From assembly GCF_947367085.1 (NCBI RefSeq), contig NZ_CANBCP010000006.1, forward strand, positions 1 through 63,704: a stretch of 63,704 nucleotides of DNA, read 5' to 3'. A program made the translations under genes and the position numbers. Below the pieces are notes generated by a model, which had not been told where the DNA came from, did not search any database, and worked only from the letters and a program-made list of their open reading frames with translations. This document shows, one piece after another, positions 1 to 10,142 of the stretch. How positions within the stretch are numbered: position 1 is the first letter of the stretch; the number at the start of each line of letters is the position of its first letter. The stretch comes from an uncultured Lactobacillus sp. (GTDB lineage: Bacteria; Bacillota; Bacilli; Lactobacillales; Lactobacillaceae).

Positions 1-2
1 AT

Positions 3-53
3 TATATATTAAAAGCTAATGAATTAGCAGCAAGTGTTAATATAGAGGAATAG
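3..53 (+). CDS. C-terminal fragment of an unidentified protein
   Basis: The frame starting at base 3 is open from the window edge to a TAG at 51-53 and ends ...NELAASVNIEE. It precedes an amino-acid ABC permease, so it could be the end of a substrate-binding or metabolic gene of that operon, but 16 residues are too few to identify it. It shares the ATA/AGT-rich codon style of the two genes that follow. Confidence 0.35.
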   Translation, partial: YILKANELAASVNIEE

Positions 54-120
54 TATTTAATTGTAAGATTTTTATAAATTTTAAAAATTATTAAAATACT
101 TTAAAAATAAAATTTAGTTA

Positions 121-148
121 TAGCAGAGCTGTGGGGCAAGCTCTGCTA
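121..148 (+). terminator. perfect 10-bp hairpin, terminator or attenuator
   Basis: TAGCAGAGCT (121-130) and AGCTCTGCTA (139-148) form a perfect stem around an 8-base G-rich loop. It lies between the upstream gene fragment and the permease at 189. The bases after it are AT-rich (aatagtaaatttt) but not a clean T run, so it may be a weak terminator, a processing stem or an attenuator. Confidence 0.5.
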
Positions 149-188
149 AATAGTAAATTTTATAAGAAAAAATTAGGGGGATAATAAA

Positions 189-869
189 GTGAATTTTGAT
201 TTTAGTTTTGTACCACCATATATACCTTATTCTTTAGAAGGTGTTAAGTATACGTTATTAATTTCTTTAATTACGGTACTTTTTGGAGCATTATTTGGTT
301 CCTTATTGTTTTTTATGAAAAGTTCAAATTTTCATATTTGGAAGGTGAAGCCTTTAAAAATAATTGCTGTAATTTATATTGAAATTATTAGAGGAACACC
401 AATGTTATTACAAATATTAATTATGTATGCTGGTTCTAAAATGTTTTTTGGGATAGATTTAAGTCCATTTACATCAGCTGTAATAGCAATTGCATTAAAC
501 TCAGCAGCATATGTATCTGAAATAGTAAGAGCAGGTATAGAAGCAGTTGATAAGGGACAAATGGAAGCTGCAAGAAGTTTAGGAATGAAAAAGGGTACAG
601 CAATGAGATTAATTGTAATACCACAAGCGATTAAAAATATATTACCTGCAATAGGTAATGAATTTGTTGCTATAATTAAAGAGTCATCAATGGCTTCAAT
701 AATTGGTGTTAATGAATTGATGTTTGCATCAAAGGTTGTAGTAGGTTCGACTTATAGAGGATTAGAGCCTTATATAGTGGCTGCAGGATTTTATTTTATT
801 ATTACATTTACGTTAGGTAGAATTATATCTCTTATAGAAAGGAGAATGAAAAAAAGTGATTCGCGTTAG
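189..869 (+). CDS. polar amino acid ABC transporter permease
   Basis: A 226-residue inner-membrane permease of the HisM/GlnP family, the channel subunit of a polar amino acid importer. About five hydrophobic segments are visible. The conserved cytoplasmic EAA loop, which docks onto the ATPase, reads MEAARSLGMKKGTAMRLIVI at about residues 125-145. Start is a GTG eight bases after a strong AGGGGGA ribosome site. The end overlaps the downstream ATPase by 14 bases, so the two are translationally coupled. Arginine is almost always AGA and isoleucine often ATA, which is a clostridial style and unlike the Lactobacillus genes from 1605 on. Substrate cannot be told. The family call is firm; the origin of the segment is inference. 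Confidence 0.9.
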   Translation: MNFDFSFVPPYIPYSLEGVKYTLLISLITVLFGALFGSLLFFMKSSNFHIWKVKPLKIIAVIYIEIIRGTPMLLQILIMYAGSKMFFGIDLSPFTSAVIAIALNSAAYVSEIVRAGIEAVDKGQMEAARSLGMKKGTAMRLIVIPQAIKNILPAIGNEFVAIIKESSMASIIGVNELMFASKVVVGSTYRGLEPYIVAAGFYFIITFTLGRIISLIERRMKKSDSR

Positions 870-1578
870 TAATCTTCATAAAAGCTTTGGAAAAAATAAT
901 GTTTTAAAAGGAATAGACGAGCATATAGAAAAAGGTGAGGTTGTAGTTGTTATAGGGCCATCGGGTTCTGGTAAGAGTACTTTTTTAAGATGTTTAAATT
1001 TATTAGAAAGTCCTACATCAGGCAAAATAGTATTTGAAGGTAATGATATTACTGACAAGGGAACAGATATAAATAAAATTAGAGAAAAGATGGGAATGGT
1101 TTTTCAGCAGTTTAATCTTTTTCCACATAAAACTGTATTACAAAACTTAACAATAGCTCCTATTAAAGTTAAGGGGCTTAGCAAGCAAGAAGCATAAAAA
1201 AAGGCAATGGAACTTTTAAATAGGGTTGGTTTAGCTGATAAAGCCGAGGCATATCCTTCATCACTTTCAGGTGGTCAAAAACAAAGGATTGCAATAGCAA
1301 GGGCATTAGCTATGGAACCAGATGTTATGTTATTTGATGAACCAACTTCTGCATTAGACCCAGAAATGGTTGGAGAAGTTTTAAGTGTTATGAATGATCT
1401 TGCAAAGGAAGGAATGACGATGGTAGTTGTTACTCATGAAATGGGCTTTGCAAGAGAAGTTGGAGATAGAATTTTATTTATGGATAATGGAGGTATTGTG
1501 GAAGAAGGAAGTCCTGAAGAAATATTTACAAATCCTAAAAATCCAAGAACAATAGATTTCTTATCAAAGGTTTTATAG
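856..1578 (+). pseudogene. polar amino acid ABC transporter ATPase, interrupted by an in-frame stop
   Basis: GlnQ/HisP-family ATPase that would energise the permease at 189. Walker A (GPSGSGKST), Q-loop (FQQFNLFPH), signature ([14 protein letters not shown]), Walker B ([13 protein letters not shown]) and switch His (VVVTHEM) are all present in one frame. That frame contains a TAA at 1195-1197, after KQEA and before [12 protein letters not shown]. Where relatives carry a sense codon (usually E or K), this copy has a stop, so a single base change or sequencing error would explain it. Start is GTG 856, inside the permease end. The second half could in principle be translated from ATG 1207, but would lack the P-loop. 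Foreign codon style as in the permease. Confidence 0.85.
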
Positions 1579-1604
1579 AATTTATAGTATTTTTTATTGA
1601 TTTA
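1579..1604. other. probable chimeric junction
   Basis: The ABC ATPase ends with its normal C-terminus (IDFLSKVL, stop at 1576-1578). Twenty-six bases later the sequence is already inside a Lactobacillus-style adhesin frame (DSNIGTIKLTSDIT...) with no promoter, ribosome site, start codon or signal peptide. Codon usage changes at the same point. The frame is open upstream only because no stop happens to occur back to 1536. Best read as an assembly join or a recombination breakpoint. Confidence 0.6.
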
Positions 1605-4600
1605 AACGACTCTAATATCGGTACAATTAAATTAACTAGTGATATTACTGTCGCTAATAAGGGTACAAATGTTAACGGCATTAATCGTCCACAACCACTA
1701 GTTAACTCTGGAAAGATGAACTTAACTGGTTCTAATATTTCTGGAGGATTAGATATTGATGGTCAAGGTCACGCTATTAATTTTGGAGCTAATTATCTGA
1801 GCTTTGATACTAATAATCAAAAGAATAGTAATCCTTGGGACATTGCTTTCAAGAATTTAACTATTAATGCTGATGGCTATGATAATTCATGGTCTACTCT
1901 TGGTGGTGCGTTTAGCCCAATTTATATGGGTGGAGACGACATAAGGACTGATCTTTTAACTAACAACAAAGTTACATTTGAAAACGTAACTGCCGATGTT
2001 AAAAATGGTGCCTTCTACAACACTACAATGGCGCAACAAACCACTGATAACCCATACACTACGGTAACCTTTAAGGGTAATAACAACATTACTTGTGAGG
2101 CCGTAAACGTTAAGGGAAATCAGCTTTATAACTATTCAAGTGCTGTATCAGCATCACACATTATTTTTGCCCAAGGTACTAATACCGTCATTAACGTAAG
2201 CAGTGCGAAAACCAACAACGATCAAAACTCTGGTGGCAACATTTTGCGGGCCAAAGTTGAAGATGAAACAAATGATACTGCTCCAGCAATTGATATTCAA
2301 CAAGGTGCAACCGTAACCTTAAATGGTCAATCTAAAGATGTTAAAGGGATGCTTGTCAACAGCGCTATTACTGGTACTGTTCAAGTAGATGGTAACTTAA
2401 TTGCTAACATGGCTGATGGTCACTCAATGGCTATTTGGGCTGGTAACTTAAACATTGGTAAAACTGGCGTTGTTAATATTAATACTAAACAAAGTAATGA
2501 TGGTAGTGGTGCCAATGGTGTAACTAATTATGATGGTTATCACTTTGCTCCTATTTCATTAGGTGTTGGTTTTGCTGCTAATATTACTAATGCTGATTCC
2601 AATGTTTTAGATAATCAAGGTAAGTTAACAATTGTTCGTACTGGTGATAATAATCAATCTACTACACCATTAATCTCATTTGGTTCAGGTAGTGGTTTAG
2701 GTGCTAAGTGGGATTTGAATGTTCATGAAGGTGCTACGCTTGACTTACAAGATAGTGCTCAACAATCTCAATCGGCTACGAAAGGGTTCTTCACTAATAC
2801 CCCTAAATATGGATTGGTAACTATGTGGGGCGGTGGAACTGGTACAAATAATAGTTATAACCATGTTACTATTACCAATCCTAAGTATGTAAACTTCCAA
2901 CGTACAGGAAACCAAACAGGTACTTTACTTCGTCTTGAAAATCAAAATAATAATGTAACTGTTTCTAGTGCGGGTGGTAAATTGCCATTTGCTCAATGGG
3001 ACGAAGGAAATAAAGGAACAGGTGCATCTGATTACTGGTATCTCAAAAATATTCAAACTCAGAACAACTGGGGTGATAACGCTATTTCTGGCTTTACTCA
3101 AGCTGGGAACGCTCGAGGACAAAATAAGAATGGTGAGATTAAGTTTTTACACTCAAACGGTCAAGTAAATCTTGCTCAAAACCAAGCTGGACTTAATAGT
3201 TATCAATTTATTGATGGAACGGTTACTCAAGGACAACCAGCTGACGGTGTAAAATATGAAACTCCATACTTAAACCGGCTCTTGAATAACTTCAACTGGT
3301 GGACTCCACAAAGAGTTTCGATGGGTACTTCTTTGGCAGAAGTTGCAAAGCCAACTGATTCTGATCAATATCAACCAGTAGTTAAGACCATTGATGGTAA
3401 TACTAAGCAAACTTTAAATGATTTAACTGCTAAGGATGGTATTTCTGGTTTACGTACTAGTGATGGTACTGTAACTAATGATCTTTCACCTATTAAATCT
3501 GTAACTTGGTACGATGCAGCTACTGATGCAACTCAATGGAGTGAATTGATGAGTGGCCAAGAAGCACCAACTAACCCAACTGGTAATCTTAAGACTACTG
3601 ATACTTCAGCTTGGGCTAAAGTAACTTATACAGATGGCAGCGTTGACTTTGCTAATATTCCATTGAATATTACTGCACCAATGGCAGATACTTATACTCC
3701 ATCATATAATCCAGTAAATGTTGAACAAGGTAAGACTGCTACTGATGATCCAACCTTCACTGGTACTGATGGCAAGAGCGCTACAGTTCCAGATGGCACC
3801 AAGTTTACAACTGATGAAGGTACTCCAGACTGGGCTACTATTGATCCATCAACTGGTACTGTAACTGTAGCACCAGGTACTGATGTAACTCCAGGTGCTT
3901 ACAATGTTCCAGTAACTGTAACTTACCCAGATAAGAGCAACGACAACACTACTGTTCCAGTTGTTGTAACTAAGACTGGTCAAACAGTAATTTGGGGCGA
4001 TAACGGTGCTGTAGTTGTTAGCGTTGATTCTTCAAAGCTTAACGCTCACGAAACTACTGACAATTCACAAGTTCTTAACCCTGCAAATGCTGTAACTAGT
4101 GTTCAAGGTTACAAGCTTGTTGATGGTAAATTAGTAACTACCCCAACTGACATTACAGTTGATCCTTCAAATGTATCTTGGACTACTACTCCAAATACTA
4201 ATGTAGACACTGCTACTGCTAAAGGTAAGCTAATTCAAAACAACACTATTAAGGTAGATCTTACTAATAATACTGCTGCACAAGATCTTCTTGGTTCTAA
4301 GAATGGCACTGTAACTACTAAGCCATTTGACATTATTGCAAATGGTGCAGGTGCTAAGAATGTAGCTACTCCAGTTAAGGTAGATCTTGGTTCTGACTTA
4401 ACTAGCGAACAATTTAGTCAATTAGTAGATAACAACATCCCAACCGATGAAATTGCTTCTACTACTTGGGCAACTAAGCCTGATGCAAAGGGTCAAGGCG
4501 GCGTAATCAAGATTACCTTTACTGATAAAGATGCTAATGGTAACCCAACTTACTTGAACGTTGATGTTCCTGCAAGTTCACTTGATATTGTGACTGATGC

Positions 4601-7600
4601 TGATACACACACTCCACAAGGTCAAGATGTTTCAACTAAAGTAGGCGAAACTCCAGAAGCTCCAGAAGGTATTAAGAATAAGACTGACTTGCCAGATGGT
4701 ACTAAGTACACTTGGGAAACTACTCCAGATACAACTACTCCAGGTAAGAAGCCAGCTGTAGTCGTAGTAACTTACCCAGATGGTTCAAAGGATAATGTTC
4801 CAGTTAATGTGATCGTTGACGCTAAGCCAGAAGTTAAACCAATCACTACTACTGTTGGTGGCGATCCAGCTGCTAGTGAAGGTATTGCCAACTTGAACAA
4901 TGGCGGTACTACTCCAGTTGATGGCTACCCATCAGGTGCAACTTGGGTAACTAAGCCTGATACTACTAAACCAGGTGCAACTACTGGTACTGCAACTGTA
5001 ACTTATCCAGATGGTACTAAAGAAACTGTAACTATCCCTGTAGCTGTAAACGGACAAGGCGATATTACAGTTATCGATGATAAGGGTCATGTATTCAGCC
5101 TTCACGCTAATGATGTTGTAACTCATAAGACTTCTGATAAGAATATTATTGGCGCCCCAGTAATTGAAAGCTTTAAGTTAAGCTATTACCAAGGTGGTCA
5201 AAACTACAGCAAGCCATATATTTACACTTTGAACGACGATAAGACTGCTTATGTTCTTACTCAAACTGGTGATAATCCAGCCGGTGTAACTGTCAATGCT
5301 CAACAAAGCATTAATGTTAGTGACATTAAGATTAGTTGGACTGCTGATGGTACTCCTTTGTTCAATAATGCATTGGGCGAAATCAAGGGTAATGGTCAAC
5401 CATCAAGTTTAGCAACCGAAGCTAATGGTGGTACTAAGACAATCGAATACACTAACTGGCTTAATAATCAATTCGGTTATCCTAAGTATTCAGCTGTTGT
5501 TGACACTTCAAACGTAGATTGGCCAATTTATGGAAATGGTCCAGTATCAACTTACCCATTCCCATCAGTTTACATTTATGGTGCAGAAGCTAACGGAACT
5601 ATTCCAAGTGTTAACTCCGATACTACTGACTTGAAGGCTGCTTTAGGAGATGCTGCAAAACTCTTGAATACTAGCGATTTAACTGCAGCACATAACTCAA
5701 CTATTTCTACAGTTGAATGGCAAACTTTACCAAGTCTTGAAACTGCTAATGCTAAAGCTCCAGCAGAAGTTCGTATTCACTTTACAGACGGAAGCTATCT
5801 TGATGTTCCAGTTGCAGTTAACGTAATCAAGGTTGATCAAGGTGTAGATAACAAGGATAATCACGATATTTACCGTGATATTACTCGGACAATTAATGTT
5901 GAAGGACAAGCTAGTCCAGTTGTTCAACACGTAATTTACAGCCGTGCTAAGATTACTAACTTAGCTAAACCAGAAGGCCAACAAGTAACTTATACTGACT
6001 GGGTAGCTGCTAAGAACAGTGATGGCCAAGAAGTAACTAACTTCCCACGCTTTGAAGTAACTAAACCTGGTTACACTGCTACTGCAACTGGTGCCACTAT
6101 TGAAACCACTGACGGCAAGCAATATGTTCCAGCTTCAGATAAAATTACTCCAGAATCACAAAATGAAGTTGTTAATGTAAGCTACACTGCTAGCGAACAT
6201 ACTTTGGTAATCACTTATGTTGATTCTCAAACTGGTCAACAAGTTGGTAATGCTTACGATGTACCTGGTAAGACTGGTGAACAAGTAAACGTTGATGTAG
6301 AAGGTCACGTTCCAACTAACTGGAAATTAGTTCCAGGTCAAGAAATTGTAAGTTCATACACATTTGGTTCAAATGATCCACAACCTGTAACTTACAAGGT
6401 TGAACACGGAACCCAGAATGTTCCAGTAGATAAGAACAATCACGATACTTACCGTGAAGTAACTCAAACTATTTACGAAATTCCAGCAGGTAAGACTGAA
6501 GCTGATAAGATTACTGTTAGAACTGTTACTGTTCCATTCCAACGTACTGGAGTTAAAGACTTAGTAACTAATAAGACTGCTTGGAATGCATGGGAAGGGC
6601 CAAAGGGATCTAAGGTAGTAAATAATGTAACTACTTATGAAATTGGATCTTACTCAGTACCTCAAGTTAAGGGCTACGACAGTTACGTAAATGGTACTAA
6701 GTCCACTGAAGTAGCACCGGTAACAGTAAATCCAGATTCTACTAACATTACTGATACCATTACTTATGTAAAACAAGGCTCAACTCCACTTCCATATGAT
6801 CCAGCAAGAGATGATATGTCAGTAACTCGTACTATTAACTACGACGTACCAGCAGGTCATGAAGCAATTGCGTCAGTACCACAAACCATTGAATATACAC
6901 GTGATGTTAACGGCGTTGCAGGATACACAGATCCATTAACTGGTAAGCCTACTTGGAATCCATGGCATGTTAAGAGCGGCAAAGCAGAATTTCCTTCTGC
7001 AGCTGTACAACAAATCTCAGGTTACGATTCATATGTTGACGGTGTAAAGGCAACTGAAGTTCCACCAGCTCAAGTAGTTGAAAAAGACGGTACTCCACAA
7101 AATGGCGCAACTGTTACTGTAACTTACAAGAAGTCTGGTTCAGAAACTCCAACTGAAGAAAACTTCAAGCAAAGCATTGTTTACCAAGATAAAAATGGCA
7201 ATACAATTGGTACAGCTAAAGATGTAATCACAGGAACATTTACTTCTCAAACTTCAGCGACTGTAACTGCTAATGAATTGAAGACTAAGATTGATGCTAA
7301 TGTTCCAACTAACTGGAAGATTGCTACTAGCTACACTTACCCAGCAGCTGAAACTATTAAGACTAAGACTCCTGCTAATATCGTAGTTCTTGTTGAACAC
7401 GAAACTAAGAACATCACTCCAACTGATCCAGGCGTTGATCCAAAGGATCCTAAGTACAAGGATATGTTCACTACTGTAAGTCGTGACATTTACCAAACTA
7501 AACCAGGTGAAGCTGAAACTAAGATTGATACTCAATACGTTGACTTCGGACGTAACGGTATTGAAGACTTGGTAACTGGTGAAGTAACTGGTACTGGCGA

Positions 7601-9128
7601 CTGGCAAGTTGGTAAGATTGAAAACAACAAGTTCGTTGAAGGTGGCAAGGCAGAATTTGCTTCTGAAAATGCTCCACAAATTAAGGGTTACGACTCATAT
7701 GTTAACGGTGCTAAGGCAACTGAAGTTCCAGCAGTATCAGCTCTTAAAGATGGTCAACCAGCAAATGGTGCAGCTGTTCATATTACTTATGTAAAACAAG
7801 GCTCAACTCCAGTACCATACAAACCTGGTAAAGATGGCGTAAACGATGACATGAATAAGTACGTAACTCGTACTATCGTTGTTCACGAACCAGGTCAACA
7901 TCCAGAAAATCACTACCAAACTGTTCACTTCACTAATGAAGATAATGATGGTAATAGTGGCTACATAGATCCTGTAACTGGCGAGACTACTTATAACACT
8001 GTATGGCATGTAGCAGGTGACTTGAACGCAACAACTGGTAGTTGGGCAGAATTTACTGCACCAACAGTTAAGGGTTACACTGCAAGTCCAGCTAAGGTTG
8101 ATGCTAAGAATGACATTACTGCAGAAACTAAGAATGTCACTGTTGATATTACTTACGCTCCAGTAGCTCCAGAAGGCCAAGATGTCAACACAAAGACTGG
8201 CGTTGTACCAGATCCAGCAGAAGGCATCAAGAACAAGGGCAACTTACCAGATGGCACTAAGTACACTTGGAAAGACACACCAGATGTAACTACCCCAGGT
8301 GACAAGCCAGCTGTAGTTATCGTAACTTATCCAGATGGTTCAAAAGACGAAGTACCAGTAACAGTACACGTAACTAACCCAGTAACTCCAACTCCAGGTA
8401 ACCCAACAGATGCAGATACTTACAACCCACAAGGTAAAGATGTTCACACAACTGTTGGTCATGTGCCAGATCCATCACAAGGTATTGCTAACAAAGGTGA
8501 TTTACCTTCAGGCACTACTTACACTTGGGAAAAGACTCCAGATGTATCTAAACCAGGAACTGTCCCAGCAGTAATTGTTGTTCACTACCCAGATGGCTCA
8601 AGTGAAACTGTTCCAGTTAATGTTGTTGTTACTAACCCAATTCCAGAAGGCCAAGACATTCACACTAAGCCAGGTCAAACTCCAGATCCATCAGAAGGTA
8701 TCAAGAATAAGGATGACATGCCAGATGGTACTAAGTACACTTGGAAAGATCAACCAGATGTAACTACCCCAGGCTCTCACCCAGCAGTAATTATTGTTAC
8801 CTTCCCTAATGGAGAAACTGTTGAAGTACCAGTAACTGTGATTGTTGATGGCAACGATGATTCCGGCGACAACAACACTGGCGACCACAACGGCAACACT
8901 GGAAATAATAATACTGGCAATGGCGGTCAAAGTGAAGTTTCTGGCAATCGTCAAGAAACTAACTTCGCTAAGTCAGAAACTGGTAAGAAGAATGTTTCTG
9001 CTAATGACAAGAAGACTCTTCCACAAACTGGTGCTGATCAAAACGCTGCCGGTATCCTCGGTTTAGCAATCGCTGCTGTAGGTAGCTTGCTTGGATTAGG
9101 TGCTGGTAAGAAGCGTAGGGACAAGTAA
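1605..9128 (+). CDS. giant LPXTG mucus-binding adhesin (Rib and Mub repeats), 5' end missing
   Basis: A cell-wall-anchored adhesin of about 2,500 residues. The recognisable frame begins near 1605 with no start or YSIRK signal; the first ATG is at 1716, from which residues are counted. N-terminal ~600 residues are Asn/Gly/Thr-rich with a beta-helix-like look. Rib-type repeats (..PDGTKYTW..P.VVVVTYPDGS..) lie at about 960-1112 and three more at 2149-2378. Five Mub-type repeats (..YR.VTRTI.., ..KGYDSYVNG..) lie at about 1372-1492, 1569-1807 and 1909-2149, with two MucBP-like domains near 1494-1562 and 1815-1895. A Gly/Asn-rich wall spanner precedes LPQTG at 2435-2439, a hydrophobic segment and a KKRRDK tail, so sortase A should anchor it. 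Mub proteins bind mucin glycans; the ligand here is unknown. Confidence 0.9.
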   Translation, partial: NDSNIGTIKLTSDITVANKGTNVNGINRPQPLVNSGKMNLTGSNISGGLDIDGQGHAINFGANYLSFDTNNQKNSNPWDIAFKNLTINADGYDNSWSTLGGAFSPIYMGGDDIRTDLLTNNKVTFENVTADVKNGAFYNTTMAQQTTDNPYTTVTFKGNNNITCEAVNVKGNQLYNYSSAVSASHIIFAQGTNTVINVSSAKTNNDQNSGGNILRAKVEDETNDTAPAIDIQQGATVTLNGQSKDVKGMLVNSAITGTVQVDGNLIANMADGHSMAIWAGNLNIGKTGVVNINTKQSNDGSGANGVTNYDGYHFAPISLGVGFAANITNADSNVLDNQGKLTIVRTGDNNQSTTPLISFGSGSGLGAKWDLNVHEGATLDLQDSAQQSQSATKGFFTNTPKYGLVTMWGGGTGTNNSYNHVTITNPKYVNFQRTGNQTGTLLRLENQNNNVTVSSAGGKLPFAQWDEGNKGTGASDYWYLKNIQTQNNWGDNAISGFTQAGNARGQNKNGEIKFLHSNGQVNLAQNQAGLNSYQFIDGTVTQGQPADGVKYETPYLNRLLNNFNWWTPQRVSMGTSLAEVAKPTDSDQYQPVVKTIDGNTKQTLNDLTAKDGISGLRTSDGTVTNDLSPIKSVTWYDAATDATQWSELMSGQEAPTNPTGNLKTTDTSAWAKVTYTDGSVDFANIPLNITAPMADTYTPSYNPVNVEQGKTATDDPTFTGTDGKSATVPDGTKFTTDEGTPDWATIDPSTGTVTVAPGTDVTPGAYNVPVTVTYPDKSNDNTTVPVVVTKTGQTVIWGDNGAVVVSVDSSKLNAHETTDNSQVLNPANAVTSVQGYKLVDGKLVTTPTDITVDPSNVSWTTTPNTNVDTATAKGKLIQNNTIKVDLTNNTAAQDLLGSKNGTVTTKPFDIIANGAGAKNVATPVKVDLGSDLTSEQFSQLVDNNIPTDEIASTTWATKPDAKGQGGVIKITFTDKDANGNPTYLNVDVPASSLDIVTDADTHTPQGQDVSTKVGETPEAPEGIKNKTDLPDGTKYTWETTPDTTTPGKKPAVVVVTYPDGSKDNVPVNVIVDAKPEVKPITTTVGGDPAASEGIANLNNGGTTPVDGYPSGATWVTKPDTTKPGATTGTATVTYPDGTKETVTIPVAVNGQGDITVIDDKGHVFSLHANDVVTHKTSDKNIIGAPVIESFKLSYYQGGQNYSKPYIYTLNDDKTAYVLTQTGDNPAGVTVNAQQSINVSDIKISWTADGTPLFNNALGEIKGNGQPSSLATEANGGTKTIEYTNWLNNQFGYPKYSAVVDTSNVDWPIYGNGPVSTYPFPSVYIYGAEANGTIPSVNSDTTDLKAALGDAAKLLNTSDLTAAHNSTISTVEWQTLPSLETANAKAPAEVRIHFTDGSYLDVPVAVNVIKVDQGVDNKDNHDIYRDITRTINVEGQASPVVQHVIYSRAKITNLAKPEGQQVTYTDWVAAKNSDGQEVTNFPRFEVTKPGYTATATGATIETTDGKQYVPASDKITPESQNEVVNVSYTASEHTLVITYVDSQTGQQVGNAYDVPGKTGEQVNVDVEGHVPTNWKLVPGQEIVSSYTFGSNDPQPVTYKVEHGTQNVPVDKNNHDTYREVTQTIYEIPAGKTEADKITVRTVTVPFQRTGVKDLVTNKTAWNAWEGPKGSKVVNNVTTYEIGSYSVPQVKGYDSYVNGTKSTEVAPVTVNPDSTNITDTITYVKQGSTPLPYDPARDDMSVTRTINYDVPAGHEAIASVPQTIEYTRDVNGVAGYTDPLTGKPTWNPWHVKSGKAEFPSAAVQQISGYDSYVDGVKATEVPPAQVVEKDGTPQNGATVTVTYKKSGSETPTEENFKQSIVYQDKNGNTIGTAKDVITGTFTSQTSATVTANELKTKIDANVPTNWKIATSYTYPAAETIKTKTPANIVVLVEHETKNITPTDPGVDPKDPKYKDMFTTVSRDIYQTKPGEAETKIDTQYVDFGRNGIEDLVTGEVTGTGDWQVGKIENNKFVEGGKAEFASENAPQIKGYDSYVNGAKATEVPAVSALKDGQPANGAAVHITYVKQGSTPVPYKPGKDGVNDDMNKYVTRTIVVHEPGQHPENHYQTVHFTNEDNDGNSGYIDPVTGETTYNTVWHVAGDLNATTGSWAEFTAPTVKGYTASPAKVDAKNDITAETKNVTVDITYAPVAPEGQDVNTKTGVVPDPAEGIKNKGNLPDGTKYTWKDTPDVTTPGDKPAVVIVTYPDGSKDEVPVTVHVTNPVTPTPGNPTDADTYNPQGKDVHTTVGHVPDPSQGIANKGDLPSGTTYTWEKTPDVSKPGTVPAVIVVHYPDGSSETVPVNVVVTNPIPEGQDIHTKPGQTPDPSEGIKNKDDMPDGTKYTWKDQPDVTTPGSHPAVIIVTFPNGETVEVPVTVIVDGNDDSGDNNTGDHNGNTGNNNTGNGGQSEVSGNRQETNFAKSETGKKNVSANDKKTLPQTGADQNAAGILGLAIAAVGSLLGLGAGKKRRDK

Positions 9129-9177
9129 TAGATATTTTTGATAACATTTACATTTTTCCAAATTCCAACAAATAATG

Positions 9178-9214
9178 AAAAAGCAGAAGGGCTGAATTGC
9201 TCTCCTGCTTTTTT
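9178..9214 (+). terminator. terminator of the adhesin gene
   Basis: AAAAGCAG (9179-9186) pairs with CTGCTTTT (9205-9212), with further pairing inside the loop, followed by T residues. It sits 50 bases after the adhesin stop. Confidence 0.7.
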
Positions 9215-9293
9215 ATGAGCTTGGTTTTATGAAACTATAAAAATAATGCTATAGTAGATGTATACTCACCAAATTTAAGAAAGTGTCAAATAG

Positions 9294-10118
9294 ATGTTAG
9301 CTAAAAATAATTTCAAGAAAGAATCTCATACAATCAGGAAAATCTCTTTCACAGCAGCGGGTGCAGTAATTGGTTTATTATTCATGGGGATGAATGATAA
9401 CTCGCAAGTAAAAGCCGATACATTGCCTGCTAATAATGAAGAAAGTAAGCAAGATAGTAACCAAGACTCTCAAAATAACCAGCAAACTTTAGATGTGAAG
9501 CAGCCTGATCAGACTTCAGATTCATCAAATAATGCTGATAAGACGAACTTAGAAGCTAAAGATGGTACTGACCAAAATTCAGCTACATCTGCTGTGAGCG
9601 CCGATAATAACCAGCCAGCTGATGATAGTGATGATAGCAGTTCAATTGATCAAAGCAGTGATAACACAGATGATTTGGTTTATCCCGTGGCTAAGACAGT
9701 TGAAATTAAGCAAAATGGCACCTTACCAAGCGCAAGGAGCGTTATTGAAAATGCTGATCAAATGCCCCATAACACCACTTATCAGTGGGTTAAGACGCCT
9801 AATTTGGCACAAACCGGTGCTCAAAGCGGACAAGTTCGCGTAACTTTCTTTGATGACAGTTACTTAGATATTGATGTCCCATTTTATGTTGGCGTTCATG
9901 CTCAAAGCGCTAATCAGCTTACTCAGACTAGTCAATATCACAGTGGCAATCCTTCAAATGAAACTGCGGCCGACACGAGCTTAGTTGATAGAAATGATGG
10001 GCGCGATCAATTGCCGCAAACTGGCGCAAGTGATAATTCTCTGTCATTTGTTGGTGTAGCGGTCGTTAGTGCGGGAATGCTAATTGGCTTAGCGGGAAGA
10101 GTTAAACGTAAAAAATAA
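9294..10118 (+). CDS. small LPXTG surface protein with one Rib-like repeat
   Basis: A 274-residue wall-anchored protein. Residues 1-41 are a YSIRK-type signal (HTIRKISFTAAGAVIGLLFM) with cleavage expected near VKADT. Then come about 80 residues of acidic, Gln/Ser/Asp-rich low-complexity sequence. A single Rib-like module follows at about 125-200 (VKTPNLAQTGAQSGQVRVTF). LPQTG is at 240-244, followed by a hydrophobic stretch and KRKK. The ATG at 9294 follows a GAAAGTGTC stretch also found before the gene at 12056. One binding-size module and a long spacer suggest a short adhesin or wall-associated protein. The ligand is unknown. It is a separate unit, with terminators on both sides. Confidence 0.85.
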   Translation: MLAKNNFKKESHTIRKISFTAAGAVIGLLFMGMNDNSQVKADTLPANNEESKQDSNQDSQNNQQTLDVKQPDQTSDSSNNADKTNLEAKDGTDQNSATSAVSADNNQPADDSDDSSSIDQSSDNTDDLVYPVAKTVEIKQNGTLPSARSVIENADQMPHNTTYQWVKTPNLAQTGAQSGQVRVTFFDDSYLDIDVPFYVGVHAQSANQLTQTSQYHSGNPSNETAADTSLVDRNDGRDQLPQTGASDNSLSFVGVAVVSAGMLIGLAGRVKRKK

Positions 10119-10142
10119 TTAATAAACTGTATTTAACAAGAT

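Noticed and set aside
1716-9128. Reading frames antisense or out of frame inside the adhesin
   Set aside because: They follow from the repetitive, low-complexity composition; none has a ribosome site or domain.
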